A DNA stretch of 64,000 nucleotides from Allostella vacuolata. Lineage in GTDB: Bacteria; Pseudomonadota; Alphaproteobacteria; ATCC43930; Allostellaceae. The position numbers were made by a program, and so were the translations under genes. Shown here one piece after another: positions 1 through 9,594 of the stretch; position 1 is the stretch's first letter, and every line of letters starts with the position of its first letter. The stretch is taken from positions 5,047,388 through 5,111,387 of the forward strand of contig AP019702.1 in NCBI GenBank assembly GCA_006739055.1. The letters are read 5' to 3'. The notes under the pieces are model-generated. The model was given only the letters and a program-made list of their open reading frames with translations. It searched no databases and was not told the DNA's origin.

Positions 1-994
1 CGACCGGCTGCGCGTTGGGCCGCGTCACCGTCAGTTCGTCGCCCGAATCGAGCTGGACGCGGATCTCGGTCGAAGCGCCGAGATAGGTGACGAAGGCGAC
101 CCGGCCCGGAAAGCGGTTGGGCCCTTCGCCGCCGGTGCCGGCCGGCATCACCGTCGCCTTTTCCGGGCGGATCGCCAGCACGCCCTGGCCGCGCGGGCCC
201 GCGCCGGAATCGGCGAAGGCGACGTCCAGGCCGCGCTGGGTGCGGAAATGGCCGGGCGCCGACACGGTGCCTTCGAGGAAGTTCGAGCGGCCGATGAAGT
301 CGGCGACGAAATGGTTGGCCGGGCGCTCGTACAGCTCGGTCGGAGTGCCGATCTGCTGCACCTTGCCCTGGCTCATGACGACGAGCCGGTCGGCCAGGGT
401 CAGCGCCTCCTCCTGATCGTGGGTGACGAACACCGTCGTCAGGCCCAGCGCCTGCTGCAGCTGGCGGATCTCGATGCGCACGCTGAGGCGCAGCTTGGCA
501 TCCAGGTTCGACAGCGGCTCGTCGAGCAGGAACACCTCCGGCCGGATGACGAGCGCGCGGGCGAGTGCCACCCGCTGCTGCTGCCCGCCCGACAGCTGCT
601 TGGGCATCCGCTCGCCCAGGTGACCGAGCTGGACGAGGCGCAGCGCCTCGGCCACCCGGGGCGCGATGTCGGCCCGGGGCACCTTGCGCATCTCCAGCCC
701 GAAGGCGACGTTCTGAAACACCGTCATGTGCGGGAAGAGCGCATAGCCCTGGAACACCATGCCGGTGTTGCGGCGATAGGGCGGCAGGTTGGTCACGTCC
801 TGGTCGCCGATCAGGATCTGGCCGCTGCTGGCGGCGATGAAGCCCGCGATCATGCGCAAGGTGGTGGTCTTGCCGCAGCCCGAGGGCCCGAGCAGCGCCA
901 CCAGCTCGCCCTCGCGCACGTCGAGCGTGACGTCGTCGACGGCGGCGACGGAGCCGAAGCGCTTGGCGAGGTTGCGGAGCGATACCTGCGACAT
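1..994 (-). CDS. ABC transporter ATP-binding protein, PotA-like (partial)
   Basis: ATPase subunit of an importer of the spermidine/putrescine (PotA) or Fe/2-aminoethylphosphonate type. About 331 codons are present and the C-terminus lies beyond the left edge. Visible motifs are Walker A GPSGCGKT (residues 36-43), the signature LSGGQQQRVALARAL, Walker [12 protein letters not shown], the H-loop VTHDQEEA, and the beginning of a TOBE-type C-terminal domain (AIRPEKATV). The ATG at 994 lies 4 bases after the permease stop, so the two genes form an operon reading leftwards. The binding protein and any second permease would lie outside the window. The family is certain; the substrate is not. Confidence 0.93.
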   Translation of the reverse strand, partial: MSQVSLRNLAKRFGSVAAVDDVTLDVREGELVALLGPSGCGKTTTLRMIAGFIAASSGQILIGDQDVTNLPPYRRNTGMVFQGYALFPHMTVFQNVAFGLEMRKVPRADIAPRVAEALRLVQLGHLGERMPKQLSGGQQQRVALARALVIRPEVFLLDEPLSNLDAKLRLSVRIEIRQLQQALGLTTVFVTHDQEEALTLADRLVVMSQGKVQQIGTPTELYERPANHFVADFIGRSNFLEGTVSAPGHFRTQRGLDVAFADSGAGPRGQGVLAIRPEKATVMPAGTGGEGPNRFPGRVAFVTYLGASTEIRVQLDSGDELTVTRPNAQPV

Positions 995-998
995 GGCC

Positions 999-1817
999 CT
1001 ACACCACCCGGCTCAGCTTGACGAAACGATCGGTGATCAGCATCAGCGCACCGATGAGGACGATCTGGATGAAGGACACCGCGGCGATCGTCGGGTCGAC
1101 CTTGAATTCCAGGTACTGGAGGATGGCGATCGGCAGGGTGGTGCGGCCCGGCCCGACCAGCAGCAGGGTCAGCTCCAGGTTCTCGAACGAGGTGATGAAG
1201 CTGAAGAGGGCGGCCGCCACCAGGCCCGCCCGCATCATCGGGAAGGTGACGCGGCGGAAGGTGGTCCAGCGGTTGGCGCCGAGGTTCATCGCCGCATCCT
1301 CGATCGAGCGGTCGATGCCGACCAGGCTGGCGGTCACCAGGCGCACCGTCCACGGGATCGTCAGCATGACATGGGCCATCACCAGCCCTTCGAGCGTCGC
1401 CTGCAGGCGCCACTCCATGTAGTTGTCGATCTCGATGAAGAAGATGTAGAGCGCCGTTCCCGCCACGATGCCGGGCACGATCAGCGGCGACAGCAGCAGC
1501 ATGTTGATCGTCTCGCGCCCCGGGAAGCGGTAGCGGACGAGGGCGATCGACGCCAGCGTCCCCAGCGTCACCCCGATCAGCATGGCCAGGAACGCGACCT
1601 GCAGGCTCATGGCGAAGCCGCGGGCGAAGACCCGCTGCTCCCATACGTTGCCGAACCAGCGCAGCGTGTAGCCGTCGGGCGGGAAGGAGATGATCTCGTT
1701 GCTGAAGAAGCTGATCCAGCCGATGAAGATCACCGGCGTCAGGATGAACAGGTAGACCAGCAGGACGACGGCGCGCAGCGTCCAGCGCCGCCAGTGGCGG
1801 GCGAGGTAAACGTTCAT
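999..1817 (-). CDS. ABC transporter permease, PotC-like
   Basis: Inner-membrane permease of 272 residues, the usual length for a PotC/PhnV-type subunit. It has about six hydrophobic segments, the first at residues 14-35 (VVLLVYLFILTPVIFIGW), and the cytoplasmic EAA loop EDAAMNLGANRWTTFRRV that docks on the ATPase. It is the first gene of the leftward operon with the ATPase at 994. The partner permease normally placed before it is absent; the upstream gene is an unrelated exporter, 110 bases away. The substrate is probably a polyamine or a similar small organic cation, inferred from family resemblance only. Confidence 0.9.
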   Translation of the reverse strand: MNVYLARHWRRWTLRAVVLLVYLFILTPVIFIGWISFFSNEIISFPPDGYTLRWFGNVWEQRVFARGFAMSLQVAFLAMLIGVTLGTLASIALVRYRFPGRETINMLLLSPLIVPGIVAGTALYIFFIEIDNYMEWRLQATLEGLVMAHVMLTIPWTVRLVTASLVGIDRSIEDAAMNLGANRWTTFRRVTFPMMRAGLVAAALFSFITSFENLELTLLLVGPGRTTLPIAILQYLEFKVDPTIAAVSFIQIVLIGALMLITDRFVKLSRVV

Positions 1818-1927
1818 CGGCCGGCAGCCGATCCCGGCTGCCGTTCCCCCGTCGTGCGCATCCGTCTCCCCGTCCGCTGCGGCACCTGTTTGTTGGCGCC
1901 GATCCTAGGAACCCCCACCCTGTACCG

Positions 1928-3142
1928 TCAAGGCGTGCCTTCCCGGCGGAGGAAGACGAGCCGCACCACCACCAGCCCGGCCCCCGCCGCCCCCATCGCC
2001 GTCGCCATCGGGATCGAGGTGCCGTCGAAGGCATGGCCGACGGCGATGCCGACCCCGGCTGCGATCGCCATCTGCAAGAATCCGACCATGGCCGCCGCCG
2101 CCCCGGCCTTGGTCGGGAACGGCCCCATGGCGCCGGCCTGGGCGTTCGGGAACACCATGCCGACCCCCACCATGTAGACGACCGACGGCCCGACGATCGC
2201 CGCCACCGTCTCCACCCCCATCCAGGCGAACGCCGCCATGGCGAGGCCGCCCACGCAGGCGATGGCCGCCCCCAGCGCGATCATCCGGTCGATGCCGAGC
2301 CGCAGCGTCAGCCGGCCGGCGAGCGTGGTGCCGATCGCATAGCCGACGACGAAGGCCGCGAAGCAGAAGCCGTAGCGGTCGGGCGACAGGCCCACGACCT
2401 CGATCAGCACGTGCGCGGAGCCCGAGATGAAGGCGAAGAGGCCGCAATAGCCGAGCGCGACCGTGCCCGCATAGCCGAGATAGCGCCGGTTGCCGAGGAA
2501 ACCCAGATAGTTGGCGGCCAGCTGGCGCGGGGCGAGCGCGCTCGGGTCCGGATGGCGGTTGCTCTCTTCCAGGGTCGCCGCCACGGCAGCCAGGATCACC
2601 GCCGCATAGAGGCCGAGCAGCACGAAGTTGCCGCGCCAGCCGACCCAGACCTCGACGAAGCCGCCGAGGATCGGCCCGATCGCCGGGGCCAGCGCCATCG
2701 CCGCCCCGACATAGGCCAGCACCCGCGCCGCGCCCTCGCGGCCGTAGAGGTCGCGGACGATCGCCCGGCCCAGCACCGGCCCGGCGCATGCCCCCACCGC
2801 CTGGAAGAAGCGCGCAGCCACCAGCCACTCCATGGTCGGCGCCAGGGTGCAGGCGATGGTGGCCAGCAGGTAGACGACGGTGCCGCCCAGGATCACCGGA
2901 CGCCGCCCGAAGCGGTCGGAAAGCGGGCCATAGACCAGCTGGCAGCAGGCGAACGCGACCAGGAACAGGCTGAGCGTCAGCTGCGCGGAGGCGACGTCGC
3001 TGCCCAGGTCCCGGGTCAGCGCCGGCAGCGACGGCAGGTAGAGGTCCGTCGACAAGGGCCCCAGCGCCACCAGCCCGGTGATGAGGACCACCCGCCCGCG
3101 GCGCGGCGCGGGCGGCAGCGGCCCGGCGTCAGGAGCGTGCAT
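1928..3142 (-). CDS. Bcr/CflA family drug-resistance MFS transporter (second of a tandem pair)
   Basis: Twelve-helix major facilitator exporter of 404 residues. N-terminal features typical of the Bcr/CflA family are LSTDLYLPSLPAL in helix 1 and the loop-2 motif GPLSDRFGRRPVIL. It would act as a proton-driven drug or metabolite exporter in the inner membrane. The start at 3142 overlaps the end of the upstream paralogue by 14 bases, so the two are translated from one message. The pair shares the same architecture, including the LxPRxLAANYxxLLGNRxFLG-type stretch in the middle, which points to duplication. The substrate is unknown. Confidence 0.9.
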   Translation of the reverse strand: MHAPDAGPLPPAPRRGRVVLITGLVALGPLSTDLYLPSLPALTRDLGSDVASAQLTLSLFLVAFACCQLVYGPLSDRFGRRPVILGGTVVYLLATIACTLAPTMEWLVAARFFQAVGACAGPVLGRAIVRDLYGREGAARVLAYVGAAMALAPAIGPILGGFVEVWVGWRGNFVLLGLYAAVILAAVAATLEESNRHPDPSALAPRQLAANYLGFLGNRRYLGYAGTVALGYCGLFAFISGSAHVLIEVVGLSPDRYGFCFAAFVVGYAIGTTLAGRLTLRLGIDRMIALGAAIACVGGLAMAAFAWMGVETVAAIVGPSVVYMVGVGMVFPNAQAGAMGPFPTKAGAAAAMVGFLQMAIAAGVGIAVGHAFDGTSIPMATAMGAAGAGLVVVRLVFLRREGTP

Positions 3143-4322
3143 CGGGCACCCGGACGAGCAGGAACGCCGCGGCGAGCGCGCCGCCGCCGGTGCACACCAC
3201 GACCATCGCCAGCCCGGCCACCCCCCAGCCGGCGGCCATCGCCGAGCCGGCGCTGGCGACCGAGCCCGAGACCATCTGGCCGGCGCCGATCAGGGCCGAG
3301 GCCGCGCCGGCCATGCGCGGGAAGGGCCCGATGCCGCCCGCCATGGACAGCGGCAGGGCCATGCCCATGCCGATCATGTAGAGGGTCATGCCGCCGACCA
3401 CGGTCACCACGGTGATCACCTGGGAGAGCGCGACCGCGACCATGACCAGGGCGGCTGCGGCGCAGATCGCCGCACCCAGCCGCAGCGCGCGCTCCAGCCC
3501 GATGCGCCGCGACAGGCGCGGGGCGAGCCAGGTGCCGATGACGTAGCCGAGCGTGGTCGAGAACATCAGGAACGCGAATATGTCCGGTCGCACGCCGAGG
3601 CGGCCGATCAGGATGAACGGCGAGGCGACCGTATAGGCGAAGGCGCCGGACAGCGCGAGCCCGCCTGCGAGCATATGCCCGAGAAAGACCCGATTGCCGA
3701 GCAGCATGCCGTAGTTGGCGGCCAGGCGTCGCGGCGCGAGAGCCGTGGGGTCGCGGTGCTGGTTCGTCTCCGGCAGCATGACGATCGCCAGGACCAGCAG
3801 CAGCACGGCGAAGCCGGCCAGGAAATAGAAGTCCGCCCGCCAGCCGAAGGCGAGGTAGATCTGGCTGCCGATGATGGGCGCCAGCGTGGGCGAGATCGCG
3901 ACCGCCCCGGTCACCGTCGACAGCGCCCCCGCCATGCGTTCGCGCGGATAGGTGTCGCGGACGATGGCCCGGACCAGCGCCATGCCGGCGCAGGCCCCGG
4001 CCGCCTGCAGGGCGCGGCCGGCCAGCAGCACGCCGATGGTCGGCGCCAGCGCGCAGGCGACCGAGCCCAGGCCGTACACGACCAGGCCGAACAGCAGCGC
4101 CGGGCGTCGCCCGAAGCGGTCCGAGGCCGGGCCGTAGACGAGCTGCCCGAGGCCGACCCCCACCAGGAAGACCGAGACGGTGAGCTGCACCATCTCCATC
4201 GACGCGCCGAGGTCCGCCGCCAGGGTCGGCATCGCCGGCAGGTAGATGGCGATCGATATGGAGGTGAGCGTCGCCAGCGCGACGAGCAGGACCAGGGCGG
4301 ACGGCGAGCCGGCGCGCAGCAT
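3129..4322 (-). CDS. Bcr/CflA family drug-resistance MFS transporter (first of a tandem pair)
   Basis: MFS exporter of 397 residues. The reading frame stays open far upstream, but the ATG at 4322 gives a protein beginning MLRAGSPSALVLLVALATL, directly ahead of helix 1 as in other Bcr/CflA proteins. Motif GPASDRFGRRPALL is in the loop after helix 2, and the helix-1 motif IYLPAMPTL is present. It is upstream partner of the paralogue at 1928-3142 (14-base overlap). A 128-base gap separates it from the YgjP-like gene at 4451. Drug export is the family role; the real substrate cannot be read from sequence. Confidence 0.88.
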   Translation of the reverse strand: MLRAGSPSALVLLVALATLTSISIAIYLPAMPTLAADLGASMEMVQLTVSVFLVGVGLGQLVYGPASDRFGRRPALLFGLVVYGLGSVACALAPTIGVLLAGRALQAAGACAGMALVRAIVRDTYPRERMAGALSTVTGAVAISPTLAPIIGSQIYLAFGWRADFYFLAGFAVLLLVLAIVMLPETNQHRDPTALAPRRLAANYGMLLGNRVFLGHMLAGGLALSGAFAYTVASPFILIGRLGVRPDIFAFLMFSTTLGYVIGTWLAPRLSRRIGLERALRLGAAICAAAALVMVAVALSQVITVVTVVGGMTLYMIGMGMALPLSMAGGIGPFPRMAGAASALIGAGQMVSGSVASAGSAMAAGWGVAGLAMVVVCTGGGALAAAFLLVRVPDARS

Positions 4323-4450
4323 GCAAGAACCGATCGTAGGGACGGGAGAGGCGAGGGTCGGGACGGCGGGACGCAAGGATGGTGCCGGGGCCGGCCTATC
4401 CCGCTCCGCGCCGGGGCCGCATCCGGTCCGCCGCCAGCCCGGCGGACGGG

Positions 4451-5164
4451 TCAGCCATAGCGGAGCAGCCCGCCGCCATGGTCGCGCAGCCAGGCGCGCG
4501 GCCGGTCGCTGTCCGCGACCAGGCGATCGACCACCGCCCAGAAGCGGCGGCCGTGGTTCATCTCGGTCAGGTGGGCGACCTCGTGCGCCACCACATAGTC
4601 GGTGACGAAGCGCGGCGCGTGGATCAGCCGCCACGAGAAGGACAGCGTGCCGTCGGCGGCACAGCTGCCCCAGCGGCTCTTGGTGTCGCGGACGACGACC
4701 CGCCGCACCACCCGCCCCGTCTCGCCCGCCAGCAGCCGGGCGCGCCGGGCGAAATCCTCGCGCGCATGCAGCTTCAGCCAGTCGGCGATGCGGCGGGCCA
4801 CATGCGCGTCCTCGCCCACGACGTGCAGCTCGCCCGGCTCGGTCCAGACCACGCCGGCCGCCGCCGCGCAGCGCAGCCCGCGATGGCGGATCACCCGGTC
4901 CTGGCCGAGGACGGGGATGGTGCTGCCGTCGGCGAACGGCACCCGCGGCGGCAGGGCGGCGATCCGGCGGCGGATCCAGTCGCCCTTGCTGCGGGCGAAC
5001 TCGACCGCCTCCGACATGCGTACGCCGCGCGGCACGACCAAGTCTATGGAAGCGTCCTGGGGGTCCACGCGAAGTACGATGCGGCAGGCTCTCGGATGGA
5101 CCTTGAGCCGGATGGGCAGTTCCATTCCGTCGAAACGGATGCTTCGCATGGCGGAGTCGGACAA
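4451..5164 (-). CDS. YgjP-like M48-type metallopeptidase domain protein (DUF45)
   Basis: Cytoplasmic protein of 237 residues with the YgjP/WLM-like fold. The zinc motif is VAHEVAHLTEMNHGRRFW, i.e. HExxH followed by the downstream His, and the conserved KSRWGSC segment precedes it. Family members are annotated as metal-dependent hydrolases; peptidase activity is often assumed and rarely shown. ATG codons at 5164 and 5149 are both possible; the first is used here. It is divergent from ugpB, with the ugp promoter region between them. Confidence 0.88.
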   Translation of the reverse strand: MSDSAMRSIRFDGMELPIRLKVHPRACRIVLRVDPQDASIDLVVPRGVRMSEAVEFARSKGDWIRRRIAALPPRVPFADGSTIPVLGQDRVIRHRGLRCAAAAGVVWTEPGELHVVGEDAHVARRIADWLKLHAREDFARRARLLAGETGRVVRRVVVRDTKSRWGSCAADGTLSFSWRLIHAPRFVTDYVVAHEVAHLTEMNHGRRFWAVVDRLVADSDRPRAWLRDHGGGLLRYG

Positions 5165-5231
5165 GCCTTATGATACCAGCCCCCTGTCCCGCCCGCCAGG
5201 GCGGCGATACGGGACTGGCGCCCACACCGGA

Positions 5232-5272
5232 TTGTCATTAAAGCTTCATGAAACTAGCATAAGCCCGATAGT
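5232..5272 (+). promoter_or_regulatory. Candidate triple Pho box and -10 element of ugpBAEC
   Basis: Three 7-base direct repeats, TTGTCAT (5232-5238), GCTTCAT (5243-5249) and CTAGCAT (5254-5260), are each separated by 4 A/T-rich bases (TAAA, GAAA). This is the 11-bp period of PhoB binding sites, where the box replaces the -35 element. A possible -10 (GATAGT) lies at 5267-5272, 66 bases before ugpB. An alternative reading is a sigma-70 pair TTGTCA-17-TAGCAT. The ugp operon belongs to the Pho regulon in E. coli, which fits. Confidence 0.6.
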
Positions 5273-5337
5273 GCAGGGCGACTAGCAAGGCCGCGAAGAC
5301 GCGCCGTCGCAACGACTTACGGAAGGGAAGGACCGAA

Positions 5338-6669
5338 ATGCTGTCCCGCAGAAACCTCCTCGCGGCCACCGCCGCCGTGGCCTTGAGCGCCAGCGCCGCC
5401 ACCGCGCAGCAGCCGGTGGAGATCCAGTTCTGGCACGCCATGGGCGGCGCCCTCAACGAATGGGTCGACGAGCTGGCCAAGGGCTACAACGACAGCCAGA
5501 CGAAGTACAAGGTGGTTGCCGTCAACAAGGGCAACTACACCGAGGTGATGACCGGGGCGATCGCCGCCTACCGCGCCAACCGCGCGCCGCACATCATCCA
5601 GGTGTTCGAGGTCGGCACGGCGACGATGATGGCCGCCAAGGGCGCGGTCAAGCCGGTCTACGAAGTGATGGAGCAGGCCGGGATCGGCTGGGACCCCAAG
5701 GTCTACCTGCCGGCCGTCGCCGGCTACTACACCACGACCGACGGCCGCATGCTGTCGATGCCGCTGAACAGCTCGTCGCCGATCTTCTACTACAACAAGG
5801 ACGCCTTCAAGAAGGCGGGCCTGGACCCGGCCGTCGCGCCCAAGACCTGGGTCGAAGTGCGGGATGCGGCCAAGAAGCTGCAGGCGTCGGGCATGCCCTG
5901 CGGCCTGTCGACCGCCTGGCCGTCCTGGGTGCTGATCGAGAATTTCGGCGCCATGCACAACCTGCCGATGGGCACGCTCGAGAACGGCTTCGGCGGCCTC
6001 GGCACCGAGTTCCAGTTCAACAGCCCGGCCCATGTGACGCACATGGAGCGCATCGCCGAGATGCAGAAGGCCAAGGAATTCGACTATGGCGGCCGGCGCG
6101 GCGACAGCCAGGTCAAGTTCACCAACGCCGAATGCGGCATGTACATCCAGTCCTCGGCCGGCCTGTCGAGCATCCTGAAGACCGCCAAGTTCGACGTCGG
6201 CTTCGGCATGATGCCCTACTGGCCCGACCTGACGAAGGGCCCGAACGGCGGCCCGCAGAACTCCATCCTGGGCGGCGCCACCTTGTGGGTGCTGGGCGGC
6301 AAGTCGGCCGACGAGTACAAGGGCGTGGCCGGCTTCTTCGCCCACATCTCCAAGCCGGAGGTCCAGGCGGCCTCGCACCAGCGCACCGGCTACCTGCCGA
6401 TCACCATGGCGGCCTATGAGCTGACCCAGAAGCAGGGCTTCTACGAGAAGAACCCCGGCTTCGAGATCGCCAACAAGCAGATGACGCTGAACCCGCCGAC
6501 GCCCAATTCCAAGGGCATCCGCTTCGGCAACCTGGTGCAGATCCGCGACATCATCGAAGAGGAGATGGAAGCGGTCTTCGCCGGCAAGAAGCAGGCCAAG
6601 GCGGCCCTCGACTCCGCCGTGCAGCGGGGCAACGCCCTGCTGCGGCAGTTCGAACGCGACAACAAGTAA
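5338..6669 (+). CDS. ugpB: sn-glycerol-3-phosphate ABC transporter substrate-binding protein UgpB
   Basis: Periplasmic solute-binding protein of 443 residues, family 1 of extracellular binding proteins. The N-terminus MLSRRNLLAATAAVALS has a twin-arginine-like SRRNLL motif, a hydrophobic core and cleavage near ATAQ. Characteristic UgpB stretches are IQFWHAMGG, the PLNSSSPIFYYNKDAFKKAG segment and YIQSSAGL. It delivers glycerol-3-phosphate or glycerophosphodiesters to UgpAE. ATG 5338 follows the purine-rich GGAAGGGAAGGA. It is the first gene of ugpBAEC, behind the Pho-box-like region, and is separated from ugpA by a stable hairpin. Confidence 0.95.
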   Translation: MLSRRNLLAATAAVALSASAATAQQPVEIQFWHAMGGALNEWVDELAKGYNDSQTKYKVVAVNKGNYTEVMTGAIAAYRANRAPHIIQVFEVGTATMMAAKGAVKPVYEVMEQAGIGWDPKVYLPAVAGYYTTTDGRMLSMPLNSSSPIFYYNKDAFKKAGLDPAVAPKTWVEVRDAAKKLQASGMPCGLSTAWPSWVLIENFGAMHNLPMGTLENGFGGLGTEFQFNSPAHVTHMERIAEMQKAKEFDYGGRRGDSQVKFTNAECGMYIQSSAGLSSILKTAKFDVGFGMMPYWPDLTKGPNGGPQNSILGGATLWVLGGKSADEYKGVAGFFAHISKPEVQAASHQRTGYLPITMAAYELTQKQGFYEKNPGFEIANKQMTLNPPTPNSKGIRFGNLVQIRDIIEEEMEAVFAGKKQAKAALDSAVQRGNALLRQFERDNK

Positions 6670-6684
6670 GCGGAGAACGGCCCT

Positions 6685-6710
6685 GCCCGCCCCCTCGACC
6701 GGGGGCGGGC
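6685..6710 (+). other. Intercistronic hairpin between ugpB and ugpA
   Basis: GCCCGCCCCC (6685-6694) and GGGGGCGGGC (6701-6710) form a perfect 10-bp stem with a 6-base loop in the 54-base gap after the binding-protein gene. There is no U-run. In binding-protein-dependent operons such hairpins commonly protect the upstream message and lower expression of the permease genes; that role is inferred here. Confidence 0.6.
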
Positions 6711-6723
6711 GGAGCCAGCCCCC

Positions 6724-7605
6724 ATGCGCGTGCGCGTCGGATACAGCAACAAGGTGCTGCCATACATCCTGGTGGCGCCCCAGGTCATCATCACGCTCGT
6801 GTTCTTCATCTGGCCGGCAAGCCAGGCCCTCTACCAGTCGGTGCAGCGCCAGGACCCGTTCGGGCTGCGCACCCGCTTCGTCGGCCTGGACAATTTCGCC
6901 GCCATCCTGGAAGACCCGGGCTACCTCAATTCCCTCTACGTCACCGCGATCTTCAGCATCTCGGTCGCCGCCCTGGCGCTGGGCCTGGCGCTCCTGCTGG
7001 CGGTATCGGCCGACCGGGTGATCCGCGGCGCCACCGCCTACAAGACCCTGCTGATCTGGCCCTATGCGGTCGCCCCCGCCGTCGCCGGCGTGCTGTGGAT
7101 GTTCCTGTTCAACCCGACCATCGGCAGCGTCGCCTTCGCGCTGAAGGCACTCGGCTACGACTGGAACCACCTGCTGGACGGGAACCAGGCCATGCTCCTG
7201 GTCGTGCTGGCCGCCACCTGGAAGCAGATCAGCTACAACTTCATCTTCTTCCTGGCTGGCCTGCAGGCGATCCCCAAGTCGCTGATCGAGGCCGCCGCCA
7301 TCGACGGGGCCGGGCGCAACCGCCGTTTCTGGACGATCATCCTGCCGCTCCTGTCGCCGACCGCCTTCTTCCTGCTGGTGGTCAACGTCGTCTACGCCTT
7401 CTTCGACACTTTCGGCATCATCCACTCGGTGACCTCGGGCGGGCCGGCGCGGGCGACCGAGATCCTGGTCTACAAGGTCTATTACGACGCGTTCGAGGCG
7501 CTCGACCTCGGCGGCTCGGCCGCGCAGTCGGTGATCCTGATGGCGATCGTCATCTCGCTGACCGTGGTCCAGTTCCGCTACGTCGAACGTCGCGTCCACT
7601 ACTGA
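6724..7605 (+). CDS. ugpA: sn-glycerol-3-phosphate ABC transporter permease UgpA
   Basis: Inner-membrane permease of 293 residues, the normal UgpA length, with about six transmembrane segments (first at residues 12-32, [20 protein letters not shown]). The ATPase-docking loop [24 protein letters not shown] (EAA motif) is intact. It pairs with UgpE to form the pore for glycerol-3-phosphate. It starts 54 bases after ugpB and stops 16 bases before ugpE. Confidence 0.95.
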   Translation: MRVRVGYSNKVLPYILVAPQVIITLVFFIWPASQALYQSVQRQDPFGLRTRFVGLDNFAAILEDPGYLNSLYVTAIFSISVAALALGLALLLAVSADRVIRGATAYKTLLIWPYAVAPAVAGVLWMFLFNPTIGSVAFALKALGYDWNHLLDGNQAMLLVVLAATWKQISYNFIFFLAGLQAIPKSLIEAAAIDGAGRNRRFWTIILPLLSPTAFFLLVVNVVYAFFDTFGIIHSVTSGGPARATEILVYKVYYDAFEALDLGGSAAQSVILMAIVISLTVVQFRYVERRVHY

Positions 7606-7621
7606 CGGCGGGCAGCGGACC

Positions 7622-8467
7622 ATGATCGAAAAGAAGGGCATGGGGACCTGGCTGACGCACGCCGTCCTGATCCTGGGCGTGCTGACGGTCGCCTTCCCCA
7701 TCTACGTCACCTTCGTCGCCTCCAGCCTGACGCTGCGCGAGGTGCTGGACGCGCCGATGACGCTGATACCCGGGTCGCACCTGGTCGAGAACTACCGCAC
7801 CGCCCTCTTCTCGGGCACCCGGATGAACGCGACGCCGGTTGCGGGGATGCTGCTCAACAGCCTGATCATGGCGCTGGTGATCGCCAGCGGGAAGATCGTC
7901 ATCTCGCTGCTGTCGGCCTTCGCGGTGGTCTATTTCCGCTTCCCGCTGCGGATGGTCTTCTTCTGGATGATCTTCATCACCCTGATGCTGCCGGTGGAAG
8001 TGCGCATCCTGCCGACCTTCAAGGTGGTGTCGGACCTGGAGATGCTGAACAGCTTCCCCGGCCTGACCATCCCGCTGATCGCGTCGGCGACCGCCACCTT
8101 CCTGTTCCGGCAGTTCTTCATGACCATCCCGGACGAACTGGTGGAAGCCAGCAAGATCGACGGGGCGGGGCCGATGCGCTTCTTCCGCGACGTGCTGCTG
8201 CCCTTGTCGCGCACCAACATCGCCGCCCTGTTCGTCATTCTGTTCATCTATGGCTGGAACCAGTATCTCTGGCCCCTGCTGATCACCACCGACCACCGCA
8301 TGGACACGATCGTCATCGGCATCCGACGGATGCTGGCGGCGGGCGACGACCAGATCGAATGGCCGGTGGTCATGGCGACCACGATGCTGGCGATGATTCC
8401 GCCGGTGCTGGTCGTCGTCGTCATGCAGCGCTGGTTCGTCAAGGGGCTGGTCGACAGCGAGAAGTGA
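7622..8467 (+). CDS. ugpE: sn-glycerol-3-phosphate ABC transporter permease UgpE
   Basis: Second permease subunit, 281 residues, MalG/UgpE type with six predicted helices. The EAA loop is [23 protein letters not shown]. The extended periplasmic loop after helix 1 (about residues 40-75) is typical of UgpE. ATG 7622 lies 16 bases after the ugpA stop. It is followed by a 46-base gap and ugpC, completing the import complex. Confidence 0.95.
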   Translation: MIEKKGMGTWLTHAVLILGVLTVAFPIYVTFVASSLTLREVLDAPMTLIPGSHLVENYRTALFSGTRMNATPVAGMLLNSLIMALVIASGKIVISLLSAFAVVYFRFPLRMVFFWMIFITLMLPVEVRILPTFKVVSDLEMLNSFPGLTIPLIASATATFLFRQFFMTIPDELVEASKIDGAGPMRFFRDVLLPLSRTNIAALFVILFIYGWNQYLWPLLITTDHRMDTIVIGIRRMLAAGDDQIEWPVVMATTMLAMIPPVLVVVVMQRWFVKGLVDSEK

Positions 8468-8513
8468 ACCGCTCGCGCCGGCATGGACGGCGCTGGGGAA
8501 ATCAGGAGATCCG

Positions 8514-9584
8514 ATGGCCGAGGTCAGCCTTCGTGGCGTGAAGAAGCAGTTCGGCGCGACCCAGGTGATCCACGGGGTGGACTGCGAGATCGAGGACGGC
8601 GAGTTCGTCGTCATCGTCGGGCCGTCCGGCTGCGGCAAGTCCACCCTGCTGCGGATGATCGCCGGGCTGGAGGAGGTCAGCTCCGGCGACATCGCGATCG
8701 CCGGCAAGGTGGTCAACACGGTCGAGCCGAAGGACCGGAACATCGCCATGGTGTTCCAGAACTACGCGCTCTATCCGCACATGTCGGTCTACGAGAACAT
8801 GGCCTACGGGCTGAAGATCCGCGGGCTGCCCAAGACCGAGATCCGCGAGCGGGTCGACCGCGCGGCCGGCATCCTGCAGATCGAGGCGCTGCTGGAGCGG
8901 CGGCCGCGGCAGCTGTCGGGCGGCCAGCGCCAGCGCGTCGCCATGGGCCGGGCGATCGTCCGCGACCCGGCCGTGTTCCTGTTCGACGAGCCGCTCTCCA
9001 ACCTCGACGCCAAGCTGCGCGTGCAGATGCGGGTCGAGATCCGCAAGCTGCACCAGACGCTGCGCACGACGTCGGTCTACGTCACCCACGACCAGGTGGA
9101 GGCGATGACGCTGGCCGACCGGCTGATCGTCATGAACGCCGGCCGGGTCGAGCAGATCGGCACGCCGATCACCCTCTACGAGGATCCGGCCACGCTGTTC
9201 GTGGCGGGCTTCCTCGGCTCGCCCGCGATGAACTTCCTGTCGGGATCGGTCTCCGCCGACGGCCGGTCGGTCGCCCTGCCGGGCGGGGTGACGGCGCCGC
9301 TGGCCGCCACCCATGGCGCGGCGGCCGGGCGCCCCGTCACCGTCGGCATCCGGCCCGAGCATCTCGACCTGGCCGGGGACGCCCCGCCCACGGCCACGAT
9401 CAAGGTCGACCTGGTCGAACTGCTCGGCGCCGACACCATCGTCCATGGCCGCATCGGCGACGGCGGCCTCCTGCTCGCCCGCATCGACGGCGCGGTGCCG
9501 ATCCGCACTGGCGAGAGCCTTCCGGTGGTGCTGGCCCCGAACGCCGTCCACCTGTTCGACCCCGGCACCGGCGCCCGGATCTGA
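8514..9584 (+). CDS. ugpC: sn-glycerol-3-phosphate ABC transporter ATPase UgpC
   Basis: ATPase subunit of 356 residues (normal for UgpC/MalK). Walker A is GPSGCGKST (about residues 37-45), the signature [15 protein letters not shown], Walker [13 protein letters not shown]-loop [14 protein letters not shown], followed by a C-terminal TOBE regulatory domain with [10 protein letters not shown]. It energises UgpAE. It ends 10 bases from the convergent P-type ATPase gene with no visible U-tract terminator between them. Confidence 0.95.
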   Translation: MAEVSLRGVKKQFGATQVIHGVDCEIEDGEFVVIVGPSGCGKSTLLRMIAGLEEVSSGDIAIAGKVVNTVEPKDRNIAMVFQNYALYPHMSVYENMAYGLKIRGLPKTEIRERVDRAAGILQIEALLERRPRQLSGGQRQRVAMGRAIVRDPAVFLFDEPLSNLDAKLRVQMRVEIRKLHQTLRTTSVYVTHDQVEAMTLADRLIVMNAGRVEQIGTPITLYEDPATLFVAGFLGSPAMNFLSGSVSADGRSVALPGGVTAPLAATHGAAAGRPVTVGIRPEHLDLAGDAPPTATIKVDLVELLGADTIVHGRIGDGGLLLARIDGAVPIRTGESLPVVLAPNAVHLFDPGTGARI

Positions 9585-9594
9585 CCGCCTCGCT

